Shown piece by piece: positions 13,711-23,547 of a stretch of DNA of 64,000 nucleotides. How positions within the stretch are numbered: the first letter of the stretch is position 1; every line of letters begins with the position of its first letter. Both the position numbers and the translations under genes were made by a program. Origin of the DNA: Ahaetulla prasina (lineage: Eukaryota > Chordata > Lepidosauria > Squamata > Colubridae); assembly GCF_028640845.1 (NCBI RefSeq), contig NC_080540.1, positions 134,134,420-134,198,419 on the forward strand. Reading direction: 5' to 3'. Under the pieces are notes generated by a model that saw nothing but the letters and a program-made list of their open reading frames with translations, ran no database searches and was not told the origin of the DNA.

Positions 13711-16700
13711 TCTATCTATCTAATTTCTTAACTATCCATCCTCCTCAGATATGTAATGAAAAAACAGAGTCCTGAATTTTGAAGAGTAAGACAACATTTT
13801 ACAACGATCCTATTGTAAAAAGGAAGAGGGATTTATTTAGGGCAGTCTGATTTCCAGAACCCTGAACTAAAAAAGAAATCCAACAAAGGGAAACATAATT
13901 GCCTTCCCTGGTCTCAGACTCTTGAATTGTAGATGTGAGGAAATAGTGAAAGTGTGCAATTACTTCTGTGGAGCTGGGGGATTGGAGCCTCACTAATGGA
14001 GAAACCCTTGAGAAGAAACAATTTCCTGGCATTCTGACCAAGTCTTACAACACTCCCAAAGGATTTCCTTTATTCATATGGGCCAGGATGGAAGAGCTCA
14101 AGACTCTTGTAGGCAAGCCATAATTGCAACCTATCTTATAAACAAGATACGGAAGGATTTATTTTCAGGTCAAAAAGCACATTTGAGTCAGATCTACTTC
14201 AGACACCCCCTCTCTCCATGTAGGAATGCTAAAATTCCCACAGCCTCCTCACCTCCTTCATACGAAGGGATTCTGCATCACTCAGGATCTGCTTGAATCG
14301 CTTCTTTTCATTTTCCAAACGCTCTATGGAAAAACAAATTAGTGAGGTCCCCAATTCTTTTCATCTTTCTTCCCTTTCTGAAGGACTCCAAAAAAGTCCT
14401 TCTTTCCTTCAGTAGCTGAAGACTTGTGAGTCATGCTCACCTTCAGCCTGTACAGCTCTCAGTTTCATTTCTGCAGTGGTGTGGGTCAGCTCCTCCTTCA
14501 CCTGGAACAGTTGCTCTTGCTGGATTTTGCATCTTCTTTCCAGCTCATCCACCTAGAAGGAAATCCACTCGTAGTAGAAACAGACAAGCCCCCATCTCTC
14601 TACAGCAAGTTGCTGGGAAAGGGTGTCAAGCACAAACAGGCAACCTATAGTTCACAAGTAGCAAGAAATCCTTGGCAGCCTTCTGTCTGAAGGGCTTCCT
14701 GGTGGCCCACCTAGGAACTGATTGTCTATTGAATAGGTGCTGTCAGCCTGATTAGCAGGTTGCCTGGGCAAACTGTTTCATTGTGTTGGATTGACTACGT
14801 TTATACATTTATGGCTCCTAACCCATAACCTGTAACTCACTGAAGCAATTGCCCAAAGCTTTTATTGCCCAAGACTGTATCCAGGAGCCAGCAGCTAAGT
14901 TGAGAGTATCTTAGTTAAATAACTCTTAATGGAGTGTGTCTCAGCCTTGGGAACTTCAAGATGTGTTGACTTCAACTCCCATGGTGACTGGAGAATTCTG
15001 GAGATGAAGTCCACACATCTACAAGTTTGTCTGAGCCGTGTTGGCGCAGTGGTTAGAGTGCAGTACTGCAGGCTCCTTCTGTTGACTGCCGGCTGCCTGC
15101 AATTTGGCAGTTCAAATTTCACCAGGCTCAAGATTGACTCAGCTTTCTGTCCTTCCAAGTTGGGTAAAATGAGGATCCAGATTGTTGGGGTCAATGTGCT
15201 GATTCTGTAAACCGCTTAGAGAGAGCTGTAAGGCTTTATATACAGCAGGAAGCAGTATATAAATGCTATCGCTATTGCTATTGTCAAGGTTAAGAAACAC
15301 TGACATAATGCTATTCAAACAATTTTTTTACCTCATTTTTTAGCTGGATATTATTCTCATTGGCTGTTGAAAGTTCCTGCAGAAGCTTTGCCTCACGATC
15401 AGAAGAATTCTGCAAAAGCAGAGATACATCAGTCAGCCCTTCTTCCTTTTCCCAATGTCCTTCCTTGTTTGATCCAAACCTCAGCTTCACACCCTTTTCC
15501 CAGTTAACACTTGGGCTTGTTTCAAGCAAATACATCTATTTCAAATAGTGCCAGATTTCTTGCTCGATTATATAGGCTCCCTGACTCCTCAGATCGTCCC
15601 CAGTCTACCTTCTTGTGTTGTTGAAACTCCTTGGCGTGGTCCTCCACCAGTTTTGTTTGCTCCTCCTTTGCTGCGCTCAAAAGTTCTCCCAGACTGCATA
15701 CCTTCTGCTCCGACAGTGCCAAAGCTGCCTCTGTCATCTGGAGTCTGCAAAGCAGCAAAGTTTCAAGAAAGAGCTACTTTCAAGGCTGCCTTGAGATTTT
15801 CTGAGCTAGTGGCCCAGCAACAAGAGCCCCAGCACTGTAAAGCAAGACTTGCTTCAGAGTAACTAGAATGGTAAAGGAGCTAAGCAACCCTTAAGTTTGC
15901 ATCTATTTCCAAATCTACCCATAAACCTCAACCTCTGGATCTGGAGTGTCAGGTTGATCAAAGCAGATCCAGAATTTGCACTCCTTGAAGGCTTTCCTTA
16001 ATACATGTAACAGAGATTGAAATCTTCGGTCATTGATTGAGATGGTCATTAAGCAAGATGCCATGTGACCGATTCTCTCAAATGACTGCAATCCTGGCCA
16101 TTAAGTGATCTCCTGGATTGTTAAGTGGAAAGAGGAAAAGAGCCACCTGCAGAAGGGACTCAGTCTCACGTGGGGCTAAAACTCTTATGATGGGCAGCCT
16201 TTCTGCGCTCAAGAGAGGCTGACTGAAAAAGGTCCATCCCAAATCCAAGCAGGACACAGAACAGCTGCACCAATGGGGCATTTGCAGGAAGCCCCCAGAC
16301 ACGAAAGGACTCCCCATGCTGCATCTGTCTCAAAATCTAAGCAGGGTTTTGGCAGAGTGTTTGCAGCACTAGGTGTTTGCAGCCAGGCCCCAGAAACCAG
16401 AGGCAGTCCTCTTGTCTTGTCAGTGGGCAGTGGCTTGAGATCTTCCCTACCGGCTCCCACACAAACTTACTGGGGAAGTTGGCAGGGAAGACAGCAATGA
16501 TTGTGGGAGGGTTGTAAGTGTATAATGGTTGCCAAGCACCCAGATTGTAATCACATGACAGTGTGGGCACTGCAATGGCTGTAACGATGGACCCATAAGT
16601 CCCTTCATTCAGCACCTAAATTTGAATGGTTGCTAAATGAATAGGTGCTATGCAAACCCTACCTGTAGGAACGTTCATAGGTTAATATCTGCTCTACACT

Positions 16701-19700
16701 GCATTGAATGAATTCTTGCGTTGCTGGCTGCATTTTCCAACAAGTATACAACAAATCAAATTTGGTATTTGAAAAACTGTCTCCAGTATGCATAACAGGA
16801 GCCTGACTTTTTTCTACCCTCTTCTTAAATTCTGTCACCCCTTTTTACAATGATTTTTACACTCCCCATTTCCCCCTCCCCCCCCATATGTATATTATTT
16901 TATATTTGTATTTAGGATTAAGCTAAAGGTAAAGGTTCCCCTCGCACATATGTGCTACTTGTTCCTCACTCTAGGGGGTGGTGCTCATCTCCGTTTCAAA
17001 GCCAAAGAGCCAGCGCTGTCCGAAAACGTCTCCGTGGTCATGTGGCCGGCATGACTAAATGCCAAAGGTGCACAGAACTCTGTTACCTTCCCACCAAAGG
17101 TGGTCCCTATTTTTCTACTTGCATTTTTTATGTGCTTTCAAACTGCTAGGTTGGCAGAAGCTGGGACAAGTAACGGGAGCTCATCCCATTATGCGGCGGG
17201 GATTCAAACCACTGAACTGCCGACCTTTCGATCGACAAGCTCAGAGTCTTAGCCACTGAGCCACCACGTCCCTCAGCTTTTTTATTTAGGATTACAGGTG
17301 AATAATTCAACTTCTCCTTTACACAATTACTAAATTTTGCCATTGAGCTACTCAGTCAATTGTCCTCTCTGACTTTAGTCCTGTTCCCTTCTATGGTTCC
17401 ACAATTTTCCTTTCATTTGAATCATGAAGCGGAGTGCCAGGTGGACCCATTCCGATTCGGAATCAAATCTGAGCTGGGACAGTCATCAACAAGATTAGCC
17501 TGGATTCTCCAACCACATTGTGAAGCTGTTCTCCGTACTTTGCTTTTAGGGAATTCATCACCGAATAGTGCTCATTCAGGGCCTCCTGCAGACGCCCGAC
17601 TCGTGCTGACGATATCCTGCAAGGAGAGCAGAGGGAGATCCATGCATAAGGGAACATTCCTCATGTAGAGATTGCACTGAAAGTTTGTCCTGACAAGAGA
17701 GGATCCCTTGTGGCTAAATATGAGCCAGTACTGGTAAAAAAATGCTCTCTGTGGTTTACATAGAGTGCTCTCCCCTAATCCTGAGCAAGCAGGATGGTGT
17801 ATCAATGGATGGTCTCTGTCAGATAGCTGCCAAACAATGACATCCTTATTTACTATATATGGGCTTGCTTCCTTCCCTTCTGAGGAGGAAAGAAGGAATG
17901 CCCTCTGTGGTGTATACAAAATCAATTACTCTCCAGTTCCTACCTTGGCTGGAAAAATACAAACTTCTATCCATTAATGGTAGGACCATGATTGGAACAT
18001 GATTTATCATCTCGCCAAACAGTGTTGGAGAGATGGCTGATATTTTCCGGACTCTAAGTGGAAGCCCAGATGAAAAAACGTGGTTCAAAAAATTGTTATT
18101 CCTATAGAAATGGATATATCTTTTAAGGTTGGTTTTATTTTTTGTCTGTATCCCAAGGAGAGAAAGAAGGGCTGAATCCTCTAATTCAGTGTTTCTCAAC
18201 CTTGGAACTTTGAAGATGTGTGGACTTCAATTCTCAGAATTGCAGGCTGGGGAATCAAAGACCGGGATCAACTCACCTGGTTTTCTCTGACTTCTCAACA
18301 GCTTTTGATTCCACTGATGGTGTCCTTGTGGACTACTACTACTACTACTGGAGTGGAGAGGAGGGGCATTGTTTTGCAACAGTCTTCTCTTTCCTGAGGG
18401 ATTAATACCATTTGATGGGATACCAGGAGAGATCTGCTCAGAGAAGTCTACTTTGTGGAGTGCCTCAAGGATCTCTTCTCTCGCCACTCTTTTGTAATAT
18501 CTAAACAAAACTGCTGATGGAAGACATCCACCAGGAAAAGGGGTGATGACAATAAAGTACTCAGCTCTACATGTCTCTCAACTTGCTTACTTGTTGCTCT
18601 GGTTTATTTCCTCTCTCTGCTTGTCAATGGTGTCCATTAGATCCAGGAACTGTAAAACAGATTTTACATTAACAGCATCCTTTCAAAGTGCAAGCATTTG
18701 GTAGCCAAACCTACTCTACTTGTAAGTATGGTAGCTAGCCACTTTATTGAATAAAAAATAAATTTAGGCTGAAAGTTTCCAAAGTTAAGTTCTAGAGGGG
18801 AAGAAACTAGGTATTTGTTTCCTTCTAGGGAGATCAGGGCACTCCCCTTTTAATCTCACAATATAAAAGGCTAGATTGAGAGATAATGCCTGGGCTCACA
18901 TACTGCGCTAAAGTATAATTTGTTTGTTTGATTTGGGCTGATGATGTGCGATCCCAGTCAACAGTTCCTTATTCAATAAATCATGGCAAAATAAATCCAA
19001 GGCTTTTGGGTGATTTCAGCCACTAACTGGCCTAAAGTATCTTAGACAGTTTTCATAGTTGAGAAAACTGTAAGTTCAAGCTCCATCACCTGCCACAACT
19101 GTTAATCACTTTCGATCAACTAACCTGTTTAGCTTTCTCTTCTTTCAAGCACATCACCTCTTTGCTGAGAATTTTTGTCATGTTACGATTTTTGGAGAGA
19201 ATATTCTGACGCTCTTGGTTATGTTCCATTGCTTGATCTGAACCATAAAGAAACACGAAATAAAGTGAACTGTTCCCTCATTCAACAGGATTCCAGGTGT
19301 ATTCAGATGTTGCAGAAAATACATCATCACCACTACTGGATCTGACAAAGGTTCTACCAAGACCAGTATACAAATAGACCAGCAAACAAATTCCTTGTGT
19401 GTCCAATCACACTTGGCCAATAAATTCTATTCTATTCTATTCTATTTTATTTCCTAACAATAATTAACCAGCTATCACTCTGGAGCCCACCGATATTTTC
19501 AAAACTATCGATTCCTTTTGTAATGTTTGCTCCCCCCAAAGCTCAGAAGATTATATGCCTGTATACACCCACCTAATACCCACCCATTGTTAGAATATGC
19601 AATTTATCATTACAATATTTTTAAAAGCCCACAAGCTGGATGTAACAGCAATGACTTTAGACTGCTATTGTCCATCCCTGCTCACTCCCAGGGTAGATCT

Positions 19701-22700
19701 CTAAATCCAGAGTTAGAAATGTGTCTGAGAATTCTGAAAAAGTCTAGGTTTTCACATTGTACGGTGATTCCTTATCCTTCCAGCCGTAAAAACAGGAGGC
19801 ATACAGTAGAACAATTTGTAGCCAGAGTTGAATCTAATTAATTTTTTATCATGTAGAAAGCTGGCACAACTGCTTACCCACAGCCTTCAGGATATCACTT
19901 GGTACATTGTTCCCAGCTAATTGGAGCTGCCGCACTGTCCGGTTGCTATGAAGACAGTTCAGAAGTGCCCGGCTCCCCAAGAGCCCAATGTTATTCCAGC
20001 GCAGATCTAAGCAAGAAGCAAACATTCATGTAACGTCTTATATTCCCAGACTGGTATATCAGCGGTTGAAACCAATCAACTTTTACCAGAATGAACTTTA
20101 AACAGTATTTTATTATTAAGCACTGCTTAGGAAGGCAGCAGCAAGTCAATCAGCATGGCTTAACTTTTGATAGTTCGGGACCAAATTGTACAGAACAGGC
20201 CTCTCAAGTTGTGCCTACCATTGGACATTTCTATTCCCACCCACCCCCCACCTTACTTGGTAGATTACGTGCAAAAGTATCCACTTTTGAACAGATGTGC
20301 TGCAGTACAATATCTCTGCAAGCTGAGATACTTCATTAATGGTATAAATATCAGACCTAATTCCATAAAAAGCTCCACCTAGCTTACACATAATTCATGC
20401 ACTTTTCAAATGAGCAGCAATTATTTCCAGACTTCCAGTGGAGATATGGTGAATTGAAGATAGTTCTGCAAAAGTAGAAATGATATTTGTGACCAAAAAA
20501 AAGGGGGGGAACCAGTGGGCAGACTGATTCCTTGTTATCTCTCTAGATAAAAGATAAGACAGAGATTGCCCAGAAGTGTTCTAGAGAGCTGTTCCTTGTA
20601 AGGAGAATTGCAGGACAGCAGTTTTCTCCAATTACAAGACAATGGGATTAGCCATCTTGCTCGCTACTATGGTATAAACTTTTAAAGTTTTTTTTTTTTT
20701 AAAAACTTCACATTTTTAAAACCTGATGGAGACTTTTGAAGAATGGAATCAGAAAACAATAGCCACAATATCAACGTCAGTAACAATCTCTGCTTCTACT
20801 GGTAGACTATGTCCAAAAGATATTATTGAATAAATGATAGATGTAGAACAAATTTTATCTGACGAGAAGAGAGGAAATTGGATTTACAACTTACAGGCCA
20901 AGAGAATGATTAAGAAAAGGATGTTTCATTGGATCTACAAAATAAATTAGATGAAGTTTTAAAATTTAAAAGGGAAATATATCCAGGGAGTGATTTGAGT
21001 AATTTTTTCCTACTGGATTTACAAAAGTGGCTGTTAAAACGTTGAAGAATGGCACAAAGAAGAAATGAAGAGAAGTTAAATCCTATGACAATATCTGAAT
21101 GAATTAAACTGTTAGAAGTAAAAGGAAGGAATATAAAGCTGGTTTATTTGATCAAGGTTATAACAAGATACATCATTGCTTTCGCCAACCTTTTATGGAC
21201 TTTCTACTGACACCAGGACTAAAAACATGATGTATTATGGATTTGTTTACAGATAAGAGAAGGGATATGTGATGAAGAGATATCCCATACTTTTTACTCT
21301 TATTTTTTTAGCAATCTTTATTTCCCAGTAAAATGGTCTTGCTTATCAAAGGGGAGGGATGGGAGTTACCATCCATTTTTAAAAAGGTCAGGCTTACCGA
21401 GTTCTTGTAGACTAGAATTGGCTTTCAGTGCCATGGCCAGTTCTCCTGCTCCCTGGTGGTTGATTTGATTATTGCGCAGGTCCAACATCTGGAGATGGTG
21501 GTTTGCACCAAGCCCCTCACAGAAGATAGTGAAGCTTTCTTCCCATACTCCTAGATTGTTCCACTCCAAGGTCAGCCTTGGGAAGAAGGAGGCAATTAAT
21601 AGAGGCTGATGCATAGAAGATATAGGTTGCACTTGAAAAGGGAACCCCGAGTCCTCTCCCAAGCAGACATAATTCAAATATAGGATTCCTCCTCTGATAA
21701 TCTGAACCAATTGGGTGTGCACAGCTTGAGAGACACCTTCCCCCCATATACCTATGATTGCTCACCTCTGGATAGTCTTGTTTTGCCTGAGGAGCTTTCC
21801 CAGAGCTTCAGCCCCAACAGTTCGCATGTTGTTTCCCTAAAAGAAACCAAACCTAGTTAGTCTCTCCATTATTCAAAATATGGATACATCCAGACATTAG
21901 ACAAGAACCATGGCTTCATCCACAGAACTCTGAAAATTCAACACACTTGACCATCTCCTCTTCACACAACTTGTTAATTTATGCTCATTTGCATTGTTTG
22001 CACTCACCAAAGAATTCACGAATTCATGTCCATTTCTATGTTTTACATTTAATGGTTCCATGTTATCTTTACAATCAGTGGTGGGTTTTTACTGGTCTGT
22101 CCCTGTTTGGGCAAAATTGTAGTGGTGGCGGCAGCAGGAGGCTCCGGCTCCGCCCACCTGCCCGTCATTACGGATGCTCTGCGCATGCGCAGAAGCAGCA
22201 CGCATGAGCGTATGCTCCCAATTCCAAACCGGTAGCAAAGGTAAGTGGAACCCACTACTGGTTACAATTCTACCATCATTTTGTATATAAATAGAAAGAT
22301 AGCATAGAAATTTTATCAATAACTTCCCAGTACTGATTTGGAAAGAAACTATGGTGTGAAAATTGATGTAAATCTGGGTCACCAATGTGTATACATATGT
22401 ACATCCATATACTTACCAGTAAGTGTGTGATAATATAGTCAATTAATAATAAATTTAATAATGCTATTATAATCTCTAATAGCAAATTATCTAGTAAGGA
22501 TTGGGAAATATAAATATACTTAAAAACTGAACAGCTGAAAAATAATTTACCAGAAGTTCTTTCTTTTTTTACTTTTATTCTATTTGTGCATTTTGTATTA
22601 TTTAATTATTCAAAAATTAGTTATCTTCAACTGCTATTCTAAAACCAACAGGTTTCTTAAGGTTGCATACACCCTAGACTTCAATTATATGATTTGCCTC

Positions 22701-23547
22701 AAAAAGCTTTTGACTATTTTAAATTCACCATATTATTCCCCAAAGCAAAAGCATCCTAGACATTTTGCTACCCTAAGACTAAGGTGCAGCACACTCACCT
22801 TCAGATTTAAGAACTTCACAACTGTATTGGAACAAAGTCCATGTAATAGCAGCTTAGCCCCTACAAGGAAAAAGACTCATATCTGAAAATGTTAGCAAAT
22901 TTCCCAATTTTTTTAAAAAAAACCCTCATTCACACCTTGTACTGAATCTTGTTTTGTCTGACTATGATTTATTGAGTAAACCAGAGGTGAATTCATGCTT
23001 GATGTGACATGTGAACCCACTGTCATATTATTAAACAATGTATAGATTTACTTTGGCTGATCATGAGAATATACTCTTGAACACTCTTAACACTTCCTTC
23101 TCCTCCTGTCCTTTGGGAAGATATGTATCACCATATGTCCTTGTCCCAATTTTATGACTAATCTCCATTTTAGAGATGACCTGTCTAGGCAAATTGTTAA
23201 CACAGAGTGTTTGATTACAAAGAGAAGTTAACAGCAAGCAACACAATGGAAGAGCCATGAACTCCAATAAGTTTTCAGGACAGGAGAGAAATAAGAATTG
23301 CCTTATGGACAGATGAAGTCCCACCTTCTTCATTCAGCATGCAATCATTTAGTATGAGCTCAGTGAACTGGAGGTCATCCTGCAAGAGCTTGCCAAGGAC
23401 TCCGCAACTATCAACAGAAAGGCTCTGCGTGGCCAAATCCAAGCGGTTTCTTCCTGTTGCTTCCTCCAAGTGTGGCAGGATACTCTCTTGAGGCTCTGCA
23501 CCACTCTCTTTGCACAGCCTAGTATAAGAATGTCGGAAGGCATCCAT
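5656..23547 (-). CDS. LRRC45: LRRC45, leucine-rich repeat-containing protein 45 (complete, 17 coding exons)
   Basis: Centrosomal linker protein; the vertebrate family holds paired centrioles together at their proximal ends. Coding exons in transcript order: 23547-23325, 22860-22799, 21836-21766, 21576-21398, 20006-19878, 19237-19125, 18649-18591, 17616-17539, 15744-15609, 15409-15332, 14552-14441, 14323-14253, 13447-13355, 13187-13095, 11293-11120, 8267-8120, 5852-5656. They sum to 2016 nt (671 residues plus TGA), against 670 recalled for human. Every intron is GT-AG and every phase joins. Residues about 45-220 carry leucine-rich repeats ([29 protein letters not shown]). Residues about 240-655 are Glu/Lys/Gln-rich coiled coil ([19 protein letters not shown]). 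The C-terminus is [18 protein letters not shown] then LGPKK. The start [20 protein letters not shown] was chosen because human begins MEEFRRSYSRLCRESGAEPQ; an in-frame ATG five codons upstream (23562) is possible. No frameshift or missing exon was seen. Confidence 0.95.
7260..7623. mobile_element. Tigger/pogo-like MITE, near-intact, TA target duplication
   Basis: The 5' end CAGGTAGTCCTCAACTTACG and the 3' end GTAAGTCGAGGACTACCTG form inverted termini. TA dinucleotides flank both sides (7258-7259 and 7624-7625). The interior has no open frame. Related copies lie at 36944-37327 and 52506-52895. Termini starting CAG with a TA target fit the Tigger branch of Tc1/mariner elements; the family assignment is by terminus style only. 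Confidence 0.8.
7838..8041. mobile_element. Small hAT MITE with 8-bp target duplication
   Basis: Runs from CAGCGGTAAAATG to AATTTCACCACTG. The flanking octamers are ttaagggt (7830-7837) and ttatgggt (8042-8049), one mismatch, the size expected of hAT insertions. No coding capacity. It sits in the last LRRC45 intron, about 80 bp from the exon 16 donor. Confidence 0.75.
8120..8267 (-). CDS. LRRC45: LRRC45 coding exon 16
   Basis: Residues 558-606, [20 protein letters not shown], then [16 protein letters not shown], then ALERQLK. Acceptor ggatggcag, donor CTGAAAG|GTAACT. Confidence 0.94.
8698..9497 (-). mobile_element. hAT element with internal palindromic array, copy 1
   Basis: Perfect 8-bp target duplication gtcaagcc at 8690-8697 and 9498-9505. 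The terminus CAGGGGTG at the left and CATTTCACCACTG at the right, plus the internal 'ggaccggatc' and 'accggtag' signatures, match the reverse complement of the element at 29965-30907. The interior 8815-9390 is a run of mutually inverted blocks: 'gatcatcagaggc', 'cttttaaaagcatttttt' and 'aactcttcggccaaagaggt' alternate with their complements. Apparent reading frames here are by-products of the repeats. Confidence 0.85.
10087..10390. mobile_element. Degenerate Tigger-like MITE relative
   Basis: Starts 'ggatagtccttgaattacaa' and carries the 'gtcataac', 'aatcactgcag' and 'caacggtcacataac' phrases shared with the Tigger-like copies, but diverged. The 3' end and target duplication were not resolved. 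Confidence 0.45.
10455..10674 (+). mobile_element. CR1-type LINE, 3' end fragment
   Basis: Encodes a decayed RT C-terminus ('caacttgcctccagaagttg', 'tttttaagaagagattggac') and ends 'cttccaactctgttgttcta'. The longer copy at 39480-39925 shows the same order. Confidence 0.75.
10724..10999. mobile_element. hAT MITE with perfect 8-bp target duplication
   Basis: Octamers gcctaggt lie at 10716-10723 and 11000-11007. The left end 'ccgtgatggcgaacctatgg' is inverted at the right as 'ggttaaccatcacta'. The GC-rich interior has repeated 'agctggccggcacgcatg'-type blocks and no coding frame. Confidence 0.8.
11120..11293 (-). CDS. LRRC45: LRRC45 coding exon 15
   Basis: Residues 500-557, from [20 protein letters not shown] to [15 protein letters not shown]; human reads LQVEGLRRRLEELQQ. 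Acceptor gcaattaatag, donor CAGCAG|GTGAGG. Confidence 0.94.
11442..11518 (+). repeat. 77-bp direct repeat, left copy
   Basis: Identical base for base to 11745-11821, the two copies bracketing a tRNA-like SINE. It is part of the Penelope-like element sequence that continues rightward from the second copy. Confidence 0.9.
11519..11744 (+). mobile_element. tRNA-derived SINE inside a Penelope-like element
   Basis: The head folds like a tRNA: 'gggccggtttagctca' (A-box region) and 'ggttcgagcccggccc' (B box and acceptor return) give a 7-bp acceptor stem GGGCCGG/CCGGCCC. The body 'aaggttgactcagccttcca' and 'aaaatgaggacccagattgt' is shared with the Sauria-type SINEs elsewhere in the window. It ends 'tgtaagccgccctgagtctt'. 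The good tRNA head suggests a young copy; it is not called as a tRNA gene because of the attached SINE body. Confidence 0.75.
11745..12440 (+). mobile_element. Penelope-like element, GIY-YIG endonuclease end
   Basis: A plus-strand frame, entered in the 77-bp repeat and read to TAA at 12172-12174, gives a GIY-YIG-like nuclease domain: [20 protein letters not shown], then [13 protein letters not shown], typical of the C-terminus of Penelope-like elements. It is followed by the family's 3' non-coding end with 'cactgatgatgttacctagt' (12342-12361) and 'gaaaggtctgcaagaaa'. The reverse transcriptase part is absent, so the copy is 5' truncated. Confidence 0.8.
12536..12656. mobile_element. Palindromic hAT MITE, diverged copy
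   Basis: Runs 'ccagtttttctcaaccttgg', then a centre around 'ggctggggaattctggga', then 'aaggttgaaaaccactgagg'. It matches the inverted-repeat family at 37609, 38107 and 47893 with many mismatches. Confidence 0.6.
13095..13187 (-). CDS. LRRC45: LRRC45 coding exon 14
   Basis: Residues 469-499, [20 protein letters not shown] then [11 protein letters not shown]. Acceptor gtccctag, donor GAAGAG|GTAAGG. Confidence 0.92.
13355..13447 (-). CDS. LRRC45: LRRC45 coding exon 13
   Basis: Residues 438-468, [20 protein letters not shown] then [12 protein letters not shown] 93-nt symmetric exon, phase 0 on both sides, as is the next one. Confidence 0.92.
13668..13721. repeat. (CT)n-(CA)n-(TCTA)n compound microsatellite
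   Basis: About 15 CT units pass into CACACACA and then four TCTA units, within the LRRC45 intron between exons 12 and 13. Confidence 0.95.
14253..14323 (-). CDS. LRRC45: LRRC45 coding exon 12
   Basis: Residues 414-437, [20 protein letters not shown] then RMKE. Acceptor tttttccatag, donor AAGGAG|GTGAGG. Confidence 0.92.
14441..14552 (-). CDS. LRRC45: LRRC45 coding exon 11
   Basis: Residues 377-413, [17 protein letters not shown], then [20 protein letters not shown]. Acceptor ccttctag, donor GCTGAAG|GTGAGC. Confidence 0.93.
14938..15022. mobile_element. Palindromic hAT MITE fragment
   Basis: 'tctcagccttgggaacttca' then 'ttcaactcccatggtgactg' and 'ttctggagatgaagtccaca' match one half of the 'cttgg..aacttt..gact' inverted-repeat family. 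The distal end is missing where the SINE at 15033 begins. Confidence 0.5.
15033..15287 (+). mobile_element. Sauria-type tRNA-derived SINE
   Basis: tRNA-like head 'gttggcgcagtggttagagt' and 'ggcagttcaaatttcacc' (B box), body 'aaaatgaggatccagattgt', tail 'gctatcgctattgctattg'. The same order appears at 32963-33197, and inverted at 41990-42165. This SINE type is widespread in squamates (established knowledge; family name by recall). Confidence 0.85.
15332..15409 (-). CDS. LRRC45: LRRC45 coding exon 10
   Basis: Residues 351-376, [20 protein letters not shown] then IQLKNE. Acceptor cttttgcag, donor AATGAG|GTAAAA. Confidence 0.92.
15609..15744 (-). CDS. LRRC45: LRRC45 coding exon 9
   Basis: Residues 305-350, [14 protein letters not shown], then [13 protein letters not shown], then FQQHKK. 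The first 14 residues match the recalled human segment exactly. Acceptor gctttgcag, donor AAGAAG|GTAGAC. Confidence 0.93.
16020..16655. mobile_element. Degenerate Tigger-like MITE, large internal part
   Basis: Contains 'ggtcattaagcaagatgcca', 'gtaatcacatgacagtgtgg' and 'gtaacgatggacccataagt', diverged versions of phrases in the Tigger-like copies. The middle (16130-16460) is unrelated and not identified. Reading frames here are not supported as genes. Confidence 0.4.
16922..17276 (-). mobile_element. tRNA-derived SINE, reverse orientation
   Basis: On the minus strand it begins 'gggacgtggtggctcagtgg' (A box) with 'ggtttgaatcccc' (B box), then a long tail ending at 'gaacctttacctttag'. It is a second SINE family, different in body from the Sauria type, in the LRRC45 intron between exons 8 and 9. 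Confidence 0.75.
17539..17616 (-). CDS. LRRC45: LRRC45 coding exon 8
   Basis: Residues 279-304, [20 protein letters not shown] then NSLKA, with two bases of the next Lys. Acceptor ctccttgcag, donor GCAAA|GTACGG. Confidence 0.92.
18187..18257. mobile_element. Palindromic hAT MITE, half copy
   Basis: 'cagtgtttctcaaccttgga' to 'gcaggctggggaatc' is the left arm of the inverted-repeat MITE; the right arm is missing and an L2-like fragment follows. Confidence 0.5.
18258..18580 (+). mobile_element. L2/CR1-type LINE reverse transcriptase fragment
   Basis: A decayed frame reads [16 protein letters not shown], the RT motif A pattern (FxDxxxAFD). Further on, in another frame, come [12 protein letters not shown] (motif B region) and QLYMSL. 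Frameshifts and stops separate the pieces, so it is dead. It ends a few bases before the LRRC45 exon 7 donor. Confidence 0.75.
18591..18649 (-). CDS. LRRC45: LRRC45 coding exon 7
   Basis: Residues 260-278, [19 protein letters not shown], coiled coil; human reads [15 protein letters not shown] here. Acceptor ctgttttacag, donor AACAA|GTAAGC. A LINE fragment abuts the donor side. Confidence 0.93.
19125..19237 (-). CDS. LRRC45: LRRC45 coding exon 6
   Basis: Residues 222-259, from [13 protein letters not shown] to [12 protein letters not shown]. This is the turn from the LRR domain into coiled coil. Acceptor tatggttcag, donor AAACAG|GTTAGT. Confidence 0.92.
19390..19453 (+). repeat. LINE 3' tail with (TTCTA)n microsatellite
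   Basis: 'gtccaatcacacttggccaa' followed by 'taaattctattctattctat' has the form of a snake CR1/L3 tail whose end repeat has grown into a pentamer microsatellite. Confidence 0.65.
19878..20006 (-). CDS. LRRC45: LRRC45 coding exon 5
   Basis: Residues 179-221, the last LRR units: [19 protein letters not shown] and [16 protein letters not shown]. Acceptor cttgcttag, donor GCTGTGG|GTAAGC. Confidence 0.93.
20650..21260 (+). mobile_element. L1-type LINE fragment, 5' region
   Basis: Includes 'cctgatggagacttttgaag', 'gaaattggatttacaactta' and 'gaatggcacaaagaagaaat', in the style of squamate L1 ORF1 and its neighbourhood, with many stops. Assigned by recall; the protein is not readable over any length. 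Confidence 0.45.
21398..21576 (-). CDS. LRRC45: LRRC45 coding exon 4
   Basis: Residues 119-178, two LRR units ([15 protein letters not shown] and [17 protein letters not shown]), ending SSLQEL. Acceptor cttcccaag, donor GAACTCG|GTAAGC. Confidence 0.93.
21766..21836 (-). CDS. LRRC45: LRRC45 coding exon 3
   Basis: Residues 96-118, [16 protein letters not shown] then RQNKTIQ, with two bases of the next Arg codon. Acceptor tttcttttag, donor CAGAG|GTGAGC. Confidence 0.92.
22076..22260. mobile_element. hAT MITE carrying an NRF1-type palindrome
   Basis: Termini CAGTGGTGGGTT and AACCCACTACTG; flanking octamers tttacaat (22068-22075) and gttacaat (22261-22268) differ at one base. The GC-rich interior holds TGCGCATGCGCA at 22180-22191. 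Lies in the LRRC45 intron between coding exons 2 and 3. Confidence 0.8.
22799..22860 (-). CDS. LRRC45: LRRC45 coding exon 2
   Basis: Residues 75-95, [20 protein letters not shown] then K: an LRR unit. Acceptor ttccttgtag, donor CTGAAG|GTGAG. Confidence 0.92.
23325..23547 (-). CDS. LRRC45: LRRC45 coding exon 1
   Basis: Encodes residues 1-74 from [12 protein letters not shown] to LNDCMLNEE, including the first LRR ([11 protein letters not shown]). The donor is GAAGAAG|GTGGG, leaving one base of codon 75. Just before the ATG the sequence 'tgctacag|ag' could act as a 5'-UTR acceptor, so a non-coding upstream exon cannot be excluded. Confidence 0.92.

Noticed and set aside
16209..16615. Minus-strand frames in LRRC45 intron
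   Set aside because: Inside a decayed Tigger-like element; no similarity recognised and no splice sites fitting LRRC45.
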